Source: Allium sativum
Lineage: Eukaryota; Streptophyta; Magnoliopsida; Asparagales; Amaryllidaceae
Direction of reading: 5' to 3'
Assembly: GCA_030737875.1 (NCBI GenBank)
Contig: CM060912.1
Coordinates: 203,311,231-203,375,230, forward strand
Length of the DNA: 64,000 bases
The notes beneath the pieces were generated by a model, which searched no databases, was not told where the DNA came from, and saw nothing but the letters and a program-made list of their open reading frames with translations. How positions within the stretch are numbered: the first letter of the stretch is position 1; each line of letters starts with the position of its first letter. The position numbers and the translations under genes were made by a program. Below are positions 21,051-34,800 of the stretch, piece after piece.

Positions 21051-23893
21051 AGGCTATCTTCGAGCCTACGTCTATTGCGGATTTATGCGATTGAAACGAT
21101 ATTGGGAATAAAAGGGGAATGGTTGATTTGGGTATAACATGGGATTGGGAGGTTTGGGGCATAACTTATAATGGGGTTATGGGCATAACTATGCTTGGAA
21201 TTATGAATACAACTATGGTGGGATTTATGAATACAAATCAAATTGGAATTATGAAAACGAAATTGGGATTTTAAGTTGAATTGGGATTAGAGGCATAATC
21301 TATTGATAGGATTATAAGCATAAACGTGAATTGGGATTTATGGGTAATTGACATATATTATAATCCAAGATTTGAATTATGGGTATAAGTTATAATAAGA
21401 ACTTATATGCCTAAGACATGAGGTTAGATTTGGTTTGCGGTAGAAGTCTGCCCGGAACCACCCGGCATATCCAGCAACCGCAAACGGTAATCTAATGTGA
21501 GAGATCTTAGGTGGAAATTGGACCTGTAATGGTGTCAAGACACGAGGTTAGATTTGGATGCAGTAGAAGAATGCTTGGAACCGCTTGGCATATCTAGCAA
21601 CTGCAAACGACAATCTAATGTGAGAGGTTTTGCGCTTTACGGGCATAATAAATAAAAATGAACAATTAACCAAGACGACACATATAAGGTTGACATGGAC
21701 ATAATAAAGGGGTTAAGTGGGTAACATGGGTAGCATGGATAATTTGTTAAAGTGGAATACTTAACCTAATTAAATCTGTAGTGGTGTTACGAGCTAGTTG
21801 AATTGAATAAGGGTTAAGTAATTTTGTTAAAGAAGTGGGAAGGGTTAAGTTAATCTTAATTAATGCCAAAATGGGGAATGATAATAACCTATTATGAATG
21901 AACTTGAATAAGAAAAGGAAGGATAATAGGTAGGCTTGTCCTAGGGACAAGTGGGGAAATAACTTATGAAATAAGGTAAGTTGTACTTAATTGAAGATTA
22001 AGTAATCTGTAAGGACAAGAATATATATACAAACAAGGATAACATAAGTTATATGAATGGAAAGGGATTAAGACATAACAAAAGATTGGTTGAGTTGAGT
22101 AATTCTCTGAGTGTCAATCTGATGTTGATTTCGGTCTTCGTGGTTGATACTTAGGGAGTTATTCTCTTAACCAATGTATATGTGAATTAAGATGTACTTA
22201 ATTATAAATTAAGTAGGACATGTTATTATAACCATAAGAGTATAATTACTAGATTATGAGAATAACATGTTGTAGGCCTATTAATGAACTTAAATGGATT
22301 AAGTTATAAATTGAATTAATAAGCGGAGGTAACTTGGTAAACTTGAAAAAGAAAGTCAATGTGAATAACCAAGTTAAATGAGAAAACTGACGAGGTGGCC
22401 TAAGCGCGTAATTAATGATTAGACGTAGGGTCTAATGATATATAAAACTAAGTCCGTACGTTATAGGATGAATAGCCCAACGAGGTGGATCATCATGGTG
22501 TCAAAAGGCATGAGGGGAGAACACGTTCATTATTATGGTAGCTCCAATAGGCTGGAAGGGGAGGAAGGCGGCTTCCTGAGACGTTAAAGGTGCTCCTGGT
22601 AGTCCTCTGTGGTGGTTTAGCTTCGGGCTAGGATTACAGAGATTGGGTCTGCGCGGAACTACCAGGTGGGTGGGCCTTGACTGCACAAATAGGGGGCAGT
22701 CAGAATGTTGTACGCGGTGGCATTAAGGGTGGTTCGGCGGTTGCCTCAGACGGAGGTGGAGGATCAAGACCAAATGATAGCAATATTGTCGGACGCCTGT
22801 CACCAGCAGCCTAAGGAATGCGAAAAGACAAGAGCTAACCCCTAGAGATCGTTAACCTTTGCTATCAAAGGACGGGTGCGGGGAGACCCCACATGGATGT
22901 TTAGATTATTTGCTTGTTAGGGGTGGTCGCTTAGCTCGTGTGGTCTTTACTAGTTGAGGGAGGGGATGAGGTGGGGCCATAGCCACCATAGAAAAACTAG
23001 ACCCGAGGGATATCTGTACATTGGACACTTTTAGAGGCGGGCCTGTACAGATATAGAAAAGCTCCCGACCAAGTTCTGTGTTTCTGGTGTAGCCCTTCCA
23101 CGGAACTCGGGTGCACAAGTAGAGGTTATGTGCAGTAGAAACATCGAGTACGATTGATTATATGTACGTAGGAAAGTCTAGGTACAACCATGTCTGCTCT
23201 GGGTGGTGTATCATAGACTAGAGTGCATTATTCGACGATGGAACCAAATTCGATCGAATAATTCGAGGATAGCACTCAATACGCTTAACGTAGTACAACG
23301 ATAGTGGTTCTATGCGGATGTAGCATTGTTATATATATAGAGAGAGATATGTACGTTACTATGGCATAGGATGAGGGACTGCGCATATTACTGTGGTGTT
23401 ACGGAGGAGACCGTGCGAGTGGGGTACCACTGGGTGTACCTCAGTTTGGGGGTAGCTACATATACATTATATTAGGTTAATCTACTAGGAAGTAGATGGG
23501 TGCGACGTGTGTGTGAAAGCCTTGAGTGTTAATAACACAGATAACCTAATAAATGAGAAAATGTAATTGAACGATATATGTAGGATTATTCAAGAAGTGT
23601 AGTTTAAATTCATTCACACAGAGCTTATGTTCTGACCCTCTCCTCATAACATTCGCAGGTTAGGTTCATGATAGAGACTGTATAGTTTTGGATACTGGTT
23701 TAGCAGTATTATTATTAAGGTAAAGCTATGTTTCAACTACATTATATTTTATTCCTTCCGATGTGAGATCTTTTCTGAACTCTGACATGTTTTATGTCTC
23801 TGTCTCTGCAGGATATCAGAGCAAACCAACTCGGGTTTCGATGGATTGGGTTTTTGAAAAAAAAATCGGTCCGTCGGAACATGGGTTGTTACA
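21051..23893 (+). repeat. LTR-like block related to element B, probably solo or truncated
   Basis: It ends GGGTTGTTACA at 23893, the same end form as element B. Two copies of a GAGGTTAGATTTGG...CTAATGTGAGAG segment (about 21420-21510 and 21543-21632) match the reverse complement of the paired blocks at 9626-9820 of LTR B (TCTCACATTAGACTTTG and GTTCCGGGTAG). No primer-binding site follows 23893, so this is not an intact 5' LTR. No clear TG start was found. The 22500-23460 part is GC-richer, with no protein domain recognised. Confidence 0.5.
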
Positions 23894-24341
23894 GCAAAAA
23901 TTAATGATTGGAACATTATAAATAATTTGTTCTAAAATCAATAACTTGAATGAGAGAGAATTTGCAAATCAATTACGTATGTTATACGTGGACGCACATA
24001 TATGCGAATATTTAATTAACAACCTGTAGTTGTCATGAGCTCATATTATAAATTATGCATATATTATTTTATATTTCAGAAAGTCGATTGACATCAATAT
24101 TAAATGACCTGAAGTCATGTGCATATTTAAATGATACAAAATTCCTCCAAGTCATTAGATCATTGAAAGGGAATAAACAATACAATATGAATGCATCTTA
24201 TCAACTAATAAGAGCATTATCCTCCTACAATTGAAATACATCTAATGTATTTGCTAGCTATGATGCTATAATGGATCAAAAATAAATCCGAAGTAGGTTT
24301 ATTATTTAAAGTGACAATATTTGTCAACATTGAGGGGGAGG
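23894..24341 (+). other. Flank of the LARD with one exon-like frame
   Basis: This AT-rich stretch carries a good 3' splice site (TTATATTTCAG at 24079). A frame from 24082 to 24234 follows with LNDLKSCAYLNDTKFLQVIR and ends in TGA. I do not recognise the product. The right end holds the GGAGG (24337-24341) duplicated by the LARD insertion. Confidence 0.3.
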
Positions 24342-27300
24342 TGTAACATCCCATATTTTCTGTATATTTAATTTTCAATTTTTAAATAAACAAAATGGAT
24401 TAATTTTGGGGAAAATCAAATTTTGTTGATTTTGATGATAATAATTATTGAATTGAGCATATATAAAAGTTGTAATGTGAGATTTAATATTTTATAACAA
24501 ATAAAGTTTGGATTGTCTAAGTTAAAATAGGAATTTAAACTTTATTTGATAAATTCTGAAATTTTGAGTTGATATTACAATTGTTAAAGATAATTCGAGT
24601 CCATTTATTTATCATTGAAATTTAAAAATTTAATTGATTTAATGGTGGAAATTTAAGTCGTTAATTTATAACTGAAATTTCAATCAAGATTTCAAGTAAT
24701 CAAATTATGATTTGAAAATGTGTGAAACTTATTTGTAGAAATTATTTGAGTTATAGTTTGATTTAAATTTGAATTCAATGAATATTTAATTTGAATTTAA
24801 AGCGGTTAATCGAATAATTGAATAATTAATTAATTAATTAATGATGAAAATTTAACTGTTTTGGCGACTGTCTCGGAATTCGACGAAACTGGCGCCATCA
24901 GATCCGGAACGGTAAATTATTGTAGAGTTTCAATCTGTGTTAAAATCCAACTTACCGTTTGGTCGTACGAGAGAAATTGTGAACGAGATCAATGTAAATG
25001 GATAATTGAGTGCTTTAACATTTGGGCCTTCTCTAATTCTATAAATTAAGTCCATCTTCACCTCACCAGCTCATTTTCACTTCCACGTATACTTTTTCTC
25101 TACCTACTCTTTCTTTAATGGCTGGAAACTTCAAAAGAAGAAAAAAAAAAACCTAGAAAATAAAATACAGCTTCAAAATCAAAACTTCTCAGAACCCTAT
25201 CATATTATATACCGAATCGAAGAGCTCGACGACACGAACTCGCGGGTAGTCTCAGATCTGACATGCAGCGCTTCGTGTGGTCGGAATTTGCGGTCAAAGT
25301 CTCAGATTTTCGAAATCCATGCATGCAATTTGGGCGTTTTTGATTGGGGATGTAATCGGAGATTCCGGGACCTGGGTATTGAAGAGGAGACTCATATGAG
25401 TGTGCTGGAGGTGTTCGTTTGGATTATCATGGAGCAGGGCGCCGGAATTTCGTCATTAAAGGCGAAAAACGCCTCACCTTTGAACCAGCGCTGGCGGAGC
25501 TGAGGTACACCGGACGTGGTGGGACCACCATGGTCGGATGCGGTTCGGGGAAGGCTTCGATTTGCAGGTGGCCGTTCGTCGAACGGTGGCTGGAGTTGAG
25601 AGGATTTCGCGGTCAAAGAGGGGCGTACGGTTGGGTTTTGTGGTGCGGGTTTACTGTAGCCGGGTGGATGGAGCGGGAAGAAGGTCCAAAAGGGGGCTGA
25701 CGTGTCAATTGTGGAGTGGGTGAGAAGTTTATTTAATTAATATATATATCTATATTTCAAATGGAAAATCGCTCATATCTTTTTCATACGGACTCGGATT
25801 GACGAGCGGTTTGTTGCGTTGGGATCGTGACGGAATTGCGGACGTTTTGGCACTAACCTGGCTGCGTTTGGTGACTGTCAAATTTTGGCCCTTAGTTGGA
25901 CGTTCGATCAACTATGGACGCAAAGGTGAGTGATTTTTCCACTCACGAAATACTGAATTATTCCCATATTTATTGAATTAAATTATGAAATAAGTTTGGT
26001 TGCATGGTTGCATTGGATTGTTGATGTGTTGTTTAAATTTGACATGCAAGTGTGTTAACATGCAATCTAAGTAAATGATTAGTTATTTAATTTAATTTAA
26101 ATCTCTAGTTGAAATTCGAACCCTTGTTAATCCTGGAACAGTTAATGCTGATCAGTTGATTGAAATGATACGATGGATGTTTGATTGAATTTTATTACTG
26201 AATTGATATTGTCACTGCTTATGCCCATATTCAGTATATCGTATTGCATGTTGGTTTTGACGATAAATCTCATTTGTACCCTTGATGTTGCGGGCATCTA
26301 ATGAACCCGGGATTTATCGATAAAATGAATTAAGAACACAGAGTGAAATGATAAATCTCTGTGGCCCTGATTTGGATTGAAATGATAGATCCATCCCTGA
26401 ATATTGAGGAATTAAATTTAATTCACTTGGCCATAGGGTAGCAAATTATATATGGATATCGGTTGGGTAAATGATTTTAATATTTGGAATTCTATTTTGA
26501 TTGAAAATTCAATTAAGGGAATGTATCGATTTCGATAGGTTTTATTTTTCCTTTGAAAATCTGAATCTGGAATATCATTTGAAAGGATTTAAGAAATTTT
26601 CTCAGAGTGAATTCGAAGTGTTAAAGATTTAAAATTTATATGATTCGGGATTTTCAAGGATTGGGCAGACTCAGATTTAATAAATGCTGATTGAATTTAA
26701 TTTTTGGGAATAAAGAAAATCGAGAATACTCGAAATGTTTTTCAAACTTGATACGAGTATGATTTTAAATCCTTGAATTTGAAATGAGTTAAAGTGGGAT
26801 TTTAGACAAGTCCTTTGAGCGAGGCAACTCCATTGAGACTGGAATTTGGATTCAAGCATTGAGGTTCGGAAGAAAAGGTTAGTTTTAGTTAAAGAATTAT
26901 CTTATATATATATTTATACCGTTTGATTTCAAATAACTGTTTTTATTTTTACAAATTTTTCTTATATTCAATTATTAAATTATTTAGTAAACTTTCAATT
27001 TACAGATATATAATGTTTTACAATTTATCTTATCCTATTCTAAATATAATATATCTATTAATTATTTATATTAAGGTCTCCCTTATAAACATCTATCTTT
27101 TTAAAATTATATATTTTATAAGTATAAGTTCTTTCGAATGGAAATGTTTGGGTTTGAACCGCTGGTTTGAATAGAGTTGAGCTAAGAACCCGTAATAATT
27201 TGAAATCTTTGAGACAAATTATATTCTATTTGAATATAAGTCGTTTAGAGATATTATACGAGTGTAATATAATGACATGGAAATATATTCTAGTTTGGAG

Positions 27301-28603
27301 TATAATCGGTTTGGGAATGATTGGGATATTTTGATATGGAAGTATATTCTATTCTGAATATAAATGGGTTCGAAACAAAATATGATATTTTGATATGAAA
27401 GCGAACCTTTCAAATGTAAAAGAACCGACCGATGTGAAAGATGTAAGCGTTGGTTGTTAAAGAGACCGGAGTCGACATAAGGCATACTCTCTGTCAGTGT
27501 CGATACCACTTTGACAACTGTGAACGTTATGACGTATCCAGAATGAGTATGATGACTTGAAGGCGATTATTAAATCGAAGAAGATGAACAATGACGAAAT
27601 AGCCCTGACCTTCGGGTCAGAATTGAAATGACTAAAACAGGAGCTATACCGTGACTAATTGAGGTTAGCGCCTTTGATCGGACACACTTCTTCGATGCTA
27701 TTTATATGACTATGATGATGATGATTTGGGCCCATTTAATTTTATGATTATGGGAGTGTGTTCCGAGGTGGGCGGTAGTGGCTGCTATGCGTTACCACCG
27801 GTCCGGGAGTGCAATTGGTAGAATCCTACCCTGGGCATTGCCTCGAGTGCCTTGTCATATATATCCTTATCGAGCCCCATACGATTTTGATTTAGCATTG
27901 ACTTCTATGGAGTGCCCTCTGATAACACCAATACGGTGAATTTACGGTACTGTATAGACTGTTGATGCCTATAAACGGCGTAAGGGTAATATGGTAATCC
28001 CGCTTACGCTATTTTCAGTATTTATATTTTATTGGATAGACACTATCATAATAGCGTACTATATTATGTATGTATTAGTTTAACGGATCCTTGAGAGATG
28101 GAAACCCCGTAACATCTCTTGAGTTACTGCACCCATGACACTGATGTTATTTCACATTTTAATTTGACTAATATGAGAATGATTTAGTGCTGATCCGAGT
28201 GTTTGTTGTGTTTTCTTTTTTGCAATACGCTCGGGTCAGCAGACGTTGCAGTTACTGAAGATGACTGTGCTTTGGAGATCGAAGACGAAGATTTGGTATA
28301 TCTATTATCTATACATATGTATATCCGCTGCATTATTTTTCCGCTGCTTATTATGTACAGCTGTATGTATATGTAACTCTGATAATCATTGAAGGTTATA
28401 GTCAATGTATATATATTTCAACTGCTTTTAACTGCTATTTGTTATTATATGTTGTCCTTCCGCTGTGAGATTCTGTTATTGTCTTTTCTCTTCTTTCTTT
28501 CTTTTTCTTCTTTTCCCCAATAACTACCTGCATTTGAGATTTGTTTGGGTCGACATGTGTGGCTTATTGTCGATTTGAACGGTCAAGAATTTGGGTCGTT
28601 ACA
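24342..28603 (+). repeat. LARD 5' LTR, 4262 bp
   Basis: It starts TGTAACATCCC and ends GGGTCGTTACA. By eye it differs from the 3' LTR at about half a dozen single bases and three small length changes, all in the first 1.5 kb (for example GTCGAC-free changes such as CGACGAAAC to CGTCGAAAC near 24881). The remaining 2.8 kb looks identical. Such similarity means very recent insertion. Confidence 0.95.
25030..25930 (+). promoter_or_regulatory. LARD promoter and transcribed leader in the 5' LTR
   Basis: TATAAATT at 25040-25047 is followed by a CT-rich start region (CACCTCACCAGCTCATTTTC) and a GC-richer leader of about 850 bases. A strong splice donor CAAAG/GTGAGT lies at 25926. Short leader frames such as the one opening MAGNFKRRRKKK (intact for 129 codons only in the 3' LTR copy, 32662-33051) are disrupted by A-run length here, which argues they are not selected proteins. 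Confidence 0.55.
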
Positions 28604-28605
28604 GT

Positions 28606-28620
28606 TGGTATCAGAGCGAT
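28606..28620 (+). promoter_or_regulatory. LARD primer-binding site
   Basis: TGGTATCAGAGCGAT lies two bases after the LTR end. The first 12 bases match the initiator tRNA-Met 3' end, as in element B. It primes minus-strand DNA synthesis. Confidence 0.92.
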
Positions 28621-30844
28621 GGTTAGCGATAACCTTGGCTCTGTTTGGGAATAAAACTCGTTAGAGATGGGGTTAGTAATGCCCTAGAATGAGTTAGAGT
28701 GATATATGAGAGAGCGTACTTGTATTTTGATATAAAAATGGTTTGATTGTGTTGGCTTGTTCTGTTGAATATTTATGGATTCTGGTCGATATATGGGACG
28801 CCATGGTATCGATAGGAATTTCTAAATAATCGAATAGAATGGAACAACACAATATGGCTTTGCTTATATTTTTAAAATATATATGAATTGTTTAGTAGGT
28901 GGTAATATTAAGTTATTACCTGTTATGGTTAATTCAATAATAAATTTTATAAGGAAATTTAAATAGTTGGAAAATATTTGAGAATGAAATGATACCATTA
29001 AGTATAATAGGGTGAGAAAGATTTGTGTTTGAAATAGAAATGAACCTGAAACTTGATCCTGGGGTGTTTTCGAAGATAGTTTGCTAATGTTTGAAATAAT
29101 ATCGTATGATAAGAAATAGTTGGAAATGATTTTTCAAACGAAATAAGTGTGAAACCCCTACTTAGACCTGAGGAATGACTTCGGTAATGAGTGTACACAT
29201 TATCGACATTTATTCTGAAATGTCTAAGTGGGGGAGACCACTCCATACTTTCATAACCTGTTGAAAAGAATTTTGGACCAAATTTCCAGGGGTATGTGAA
29301 GTGGAGTTTAAGATTGAACTAGGATTAAAATTTCTTTATTTGTTAGTTAAAGTTTGGATTTCAAAATTTATGGTACATTTTCTATGGATTCTATAAATAC
29401 ATATGTATTTTTAAACTTGGTTCATAAAACCCAGAATCAAGCAATTTAAGTTCATCCTAACTAACGACATCGATTCAAGATTTAATTTTCTCGATTCATT
29501 GGAGTTTTAGACTTTGAAATTATGGAATGGACTTAAGAACTAAGGGGTCGTCACGGAACTCTTAAATATAGATGATAATAAGGAAAACAATCCCAACTTT
29601 GGTTGGGAAGGGTGTTGAAAGAAATTGAAAATTTACCTCGGAATATAAGTCAACTAAAGTTGACTAGAATAAAGTGGAAAGTTTGTTGTGTAAATAAATT
29701 GGCAACGGTTATTGGTTTGGAATAATTAATAAGTGGATTTAACTAGTTCGAGAAGAAATAAAAGAACTTAGGTTAGATGATAAAATCTATATGGTGGATA
29801 AAGTAAAGTTTGAAAGGAATAAATGGTGAGTTAGAACACGTGAGAATGAATGTATAGAAAATCTAATTGGGTTAAATCTCCTTTGAACGATATAACGAAC
29901 ATGAATCTAAGTGTGAACAATGGAATGAATGGAATGAGTTGAGCAATCGGGTTAAACAAAGTTAACTTAAGAATCGAATAATAATAGTTCGAAACTAAGT
30001 ATAAACACTTGAGTACTAATAGTCCTTAATCAAATTCATGGTTGTGAGTCGAATAAATAAATTGGGTTAATGGAGATAAGACTTTATTTAAGGTGAAACT
30101 AGAATAAATGAATGAAGGAAATAGTTAAACGAATAAAAAGCCAAACAAAAGAAGTGGGATGTAAATATAAAATTTGGCTTATACGAATAAGGTAATAGTT
30201 AAGCGAATTCTAATTTGGAAATTTCGATATAATGAAATAAGATCAACTTAGAAAGACTAAATAAGTTGGTGTAGTATTTACATATATGGTTGGATTTAGT
30301 AAGAAATGAAATTTCGAAACAAGGGAAATAAGATGGTTTATATAAAAACCATCACCGACCTTAACCCTTGACCATGAATTCGAAGTTAGCTAGATAGAAC
30401 GGAGAATGGAATAAACCGGGAATTGGAAATATGAAATAAGATACGAGAAATATAATTTGAAGTCTAATTTGTTAAATTAGGATATCGAATGAATTTTTGG
30501 ATTAAAGGGATTCCACTAAGTCAAATGAAATAGAATAGATGGAAGTAAACTCGAGAAAAAAATCTAAATTGGTCGACTTAGAACCAAACATGAATGGGTG
30601 AAGGGAAGTGAGGATGAACTTAATATAAGACGGACGATAATGGAGTATAAATGAAATATAAGTTATTATTAAATGAAACGAATATGAAATATTTATGCAA
30701 CAAAAGGATAAACTTGTTATGTTTATAATGGAGCGATGATCCGTTTGGTGATTAAGTTTTGCTAAAGTTCTCGAATTTGAGAGTTGAACTCCAAGTAAAT
30801 AAATCGACGTTTATACGAAAATCTGAAACATTCATTTAGCTGAA

Positions 30845-31350
30845 ACTAAAATGACCATAACTTTTTATGGGTTGATCGGAATTCGACGATTTCGGATTTT
30901 TCGAAACCCTTAGAAACTTACCTAAAACCTTCGTTTATAAAGCCAGGTCGAATTTCTATGACTACTAAGCTGAAATGCAAGTTTTAGTCGTAGTTGTATA
31001 TGCAGAAAATTTAAGAGCTGAAGCGCATACCGATACTGTTTTGACCATAACTTCCTAATGGAGCGTCGGATTTCGATGTGCGAGTACAATTCGGAAAGGC
31101 TAGAATCTGAACTAAAACTTTTCCTTAATATACTTGTTGAAATTTTCCTGTTTAAAGGGTTAAAAACTGGGTTGAACAATTCAGATCTGCATTTTTCAGT
31201 GTACGGGCTGAGATGTTCGCTTTCACTAAAATAGTCATAACTTTTGAGCGAATTGTCGAAATTCGACGAATCCGGACAATTCGGAAAGCCTGAAACAAAT
31301 GCTACAACTTCTTCCTAGTATGTTTTAGTCAAATTCCAACTTTTAAAGGG
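30845..31350 (+). repeat. Three degenerate repeats of about 190 bp in the LARD interior
   Basis: Each copy has a (A)AAATG/TAACCATAACTTTT-like start, then a CGGAATTCGACGA-like core, then a TTCGGAAAG/TTCGAAACC segment and (C)TAAAACTT. Copies begin near 30849, 31031 and 31221. The core CGGAATTCGACGAAAC also occurs in the LTRs of this element and of element A. Confidence 0.65.
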
Positions 31351-31876
31351 TGATAATCAATGATTTGTTCGCTGGTCCGCTATGAAGATCTTGGTTTTGT
31401 GGTTAAATTACTTTGTATATGTTGTGTAAGCTATATAAATTTGCCATATATTGTTATATATTTGATTCTTATGCATGTTTGAGTGTTTTAGTAGGTGCAA
31501 GGAGTCGGAACTACGCTTGGAGCTCGCGTGCGCTAAATACTAAAATGCTAAGGTAAATCAAAATGCAAATAAACGCTTAAAGAGGTAAGTATTTGGGGTT
31601 ATATAAAGCTTGGTGGTTTTGTTTTTGTTTTCCCCTGGTTCAGGGATGCCTCATCATTGATGAGATGTATATTTGGGTTAATATATGTATCGGGATTTTT
31701 CCCGGGGCTCTCCGTACAAAGGAGATGCTGCCGAAATTTTTCGTGATTTCGAGAGTTAGAAAATTTATGAGTTTTACAAATGTAACTTACTTTATAAAGG
31801 CTATTTTTAAGTATGAATCTAAAATAGATATGTGCTTAATATCGTCTCGTTCCCTTTTCGAGGACGAAAAGATTTT

Positions 31877-31889
31877 AAGTGGGGGAGAA
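31877..31889 (+). promoter_or_regulatory. LARD polypurine tract
   Basis: AAGTGGGGGAGAA directly precedes the 3' LTR. Upstream TTTTCGAGGACGAAAAG (31855-31871) is the same phrase as in element A. In coding chromoviruses this lies just after the pol stop, so the LARD has kept the cis-acting end of a coding ancestor. Confidence 0.92.
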
Positions 31890-34800
31890 TGTAACATCCC
31901 ATATTTTCTGTATATTTAATTTTCAATTTTTAAATAAAAAAAATGGATTAATTTTGGGGAAAATCAAATTTTGTTGATTTTGATGATAACAATTATTGAA
32001 TTGAGCATATATAAAAGTTGTAATGTGAGATTTAATATTTTATAACAAATAAAGTTTGGATTGTCTAAGTTAAAATAGGAATTTAAACTTTATTTGATAA
32101 ATTCTGAAATTTTGAGTTGATATTACAATTGTTAAAGATAATTCGAGTCCATTTATTTATAATTGAAATTTAAAATTTTAATTGATTTAATGGTGGAAAT
32201 TTAAGTCGTTAATTTATAACTGAAATTTCAATCAAGATTTCAAGTAATCAAATTATGATTTGAAAATGTGTGAAACTTATTTGTAGAAATTATTTGAGTT
32301 ATAGTTTGATTTAAATTTGAATTCAATGAATATTTAATTTGAATTTAAAGCGGTTAATCGAATAATTGAATAATTAATTAATTAATGATGAAAATTTAAC
32401 TGTTTTGGCGACTGTCTCGGAATTCGTCGAAACTGGCGCCATCAGATCCGGAACGGTAAATTATTGTAGAGTTTCAATCTGTGTTAAAATCCAACTTACC
32501 GTTTGGTCGTACGAGAGAAATTGTGAACGAGATCAATGTAAATGGATAATTGAGTGCTTTAACATTTGGGCCTTCTCTAATTCTATAAATTAAGTCCATC
32601 TTCACCTCACCAGCTCATTTTCACTTCCACGTATACTTTTTCTCTACCTACTCTTTCTTTAATGGCTGGAAACTTCAAAAGAAGAAGAAAAAAAAAAAAC
32701 CTAGAAAATAAAATACAGCTTCAAAATCAAAACTTCTCAGAACCCTATCATATTATATACCGAATCGAAGAGCTCGACGACACGAACTCGCGGGTAGTCT
32801 CAGATCTGACATGCAGCGCTTCGTGTGGTCGGAATTTGCGGTCAAAGTCTCAGATTTTCGAAATCCATGCATGCAATTTGGGCGTTTTTGATTGGGGATG
32901 TAATCGGAGATTCCGGGACCTGGGTATTGAAGAGGAGACTCATATGAGTGTGCTGGAGGTGTTCGTTTGGATTATCATGGAGCAGGGCGCCGGAATTTCG
33001 TCATTAAAGGCGAAAAACGCCTCACCTTTGAACCAGCGCTGGCGGAGCTGAGGTACACCGGACGTGGTGGGACCACCATGGTCGGATGCGGTTCGGGGAA
33101 GGCTTCGATTTGCAGGTGGCCGTTCGTCGAACGGTGGCTGGAGTTGAGAGGATTTCGCGGTCAAAGAGGGGCGTACGGTTGGGTTTTATGGTGCGGGTTT
33201 ACTGTAGCCGGGTGGATGGAGCGGGAAGAAGGTCCAAAAGGGGGCTGACATGTCAATTGTGGAGTGGGTGAGAAGTTTATTTAATTAATATATATATATC
33301 TATATTTCAAATGGAAAATCGCTCATATCTTTTTCATACGGACTCGGATTGACGAGCGGTTTGTTGCGTTGGGATCGTGACGGAATTGCGGACGTTTTGG
33401 CACTAACCTGGCTGCGTTTGGTGACTGTCAAATTTTGGCCCTTAGTTGGACGTTCGATCAACTATGGACGCAAAGGTGAGTGATTTTTCCACTCACGAAA
33501 TACTGAATTATTCCCATATTTATTGAATTAAATTATGAAATAAGTTTGGTTGCATGGTTGCATTGGATTGTTGATGTGTTGTTTAAATTTGACATGCAAG
33601 TGTGTTAACATGCAATCTAAGTAAATGATTAGTTATTTAATTTAATTTAAATCTCTAGTTGAAATTCGAACCCTTGTTAATCCTGGAACAGTTAATGCTG
33701 ATCAGTTGATTGAAATGATACGATGGATGTTTGATTGAATTTTATTACTGAATTGATATTGTCACTGCTTATGCCCATATTCAGTATATCGTATTGCATG
33801 TTGGTTTTGACGATAAATCTCATTTGTACCCTTGATGTTGCGGGCATCTAATGAACCCGGGATTTATCGATAAAATGAATTAAGAACACAGAGTGAAATG
33901 ATAAATCTCTGTGGCCCTGATTTGGATTGAAATGATAGATCCATCCCTGAATATTGAGGAATTAAATTTAATTCACTTGGCCATAGGGTAGCAAATTATA
34001 TATGGATATCGGTTGGGTAAATGATTTTAATATTTGGAATTCTATTTTGATTGAAAATTCAATTAAGGGAATGTATCGATTTCGATAGGTTTTATTTTTC
34101 CTTTGAAAATCTGAATCTGGAATATCATTTGAAAGGATTTAAGAAATTTTCTCAGAGTGAATTCGAAGTGTTAAAGATTTAAAATTTATATGATTCGGGA
34201 TTTTCAAGGATTGGGCAGACTCAGATTTAATAAATGCTGATTGAATTTAATTTTTGGGAATAAAGAAAATCGAGAATACTCGAAATGTTTTTCAAACTTG
34301 ATACGAGTATGATTTTAAATCCTTGAATTTGAAATGAGTTAAAGTGGGATTTTAGACAAGTCCTTTGAGCGAGGCAACTCCATTGAGACTGGAATTTGGA
34401 TTCAAGCATTGAGGTTCGGAAGAAAAGGTTAGTTTTAGTTAAAGAATTATCTTATATATATATTTATACCGTTTGATTTCAAATAACTGTTTTTATTTTT
34501 ACAAATTTTTCTTATATTCAATTATTAAATTATTTAGTAAACTTTCAATTTACAGATATATAATGTTTTACAATTTATCTTATCCTATTCTAAATATAAT
34601 ATATCTATTAATTATTTATATTAAGGTCTCCCTTATAAACATCTATCTTTTTAAAATTATATATTTTATAAGTATAAGTTCTTTCGAATGGAAATGTTTG
34701 GGTTTGAACCGCTGGTTTGAATAGAGTTGAGCTAAGAACCCGTAATAATTTGAAATCTTTGAGACAAATTATATTCTATTTGAATATAAGTCGTTTAGAG

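Larger units (their letters stand above)
28604..31889 (+). other. LARD interior, noncoding
   Basis: This AT-rich, purine-biased plus strand holds many GAATGAAAT-type words and is riddled with stops in all frames. The first 17 bases are the primer-binding site and the last 13 the polypurine tract. Conserved length and termini without coding suggest the interior serves packaging or reverse transcription as RNA. Three repeats near the 3' end are listed separately. Confidence 0.8.

Noticed and set aside
20317..23898. GCAAA before TGG at 20317 and after TTACA at 23893 as a target duplication of a 3.57-kb solo LTR
   Set aside because: The length resembles LTR B, but the proposed start (TGGTTGTACG) is unlike the TGTAAC starts, and CACTA-type repeats would fall inside it. 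Probably chance.
25288..25723. Several overlapping frames on both strands in the LARD LTR, repeated at 32662-33271
   Set aside because: They lie in a GC-richer leader. The longest is intact in only one LTR because of A-run length, and none has a domain. They repeat only because the LTR repeats.
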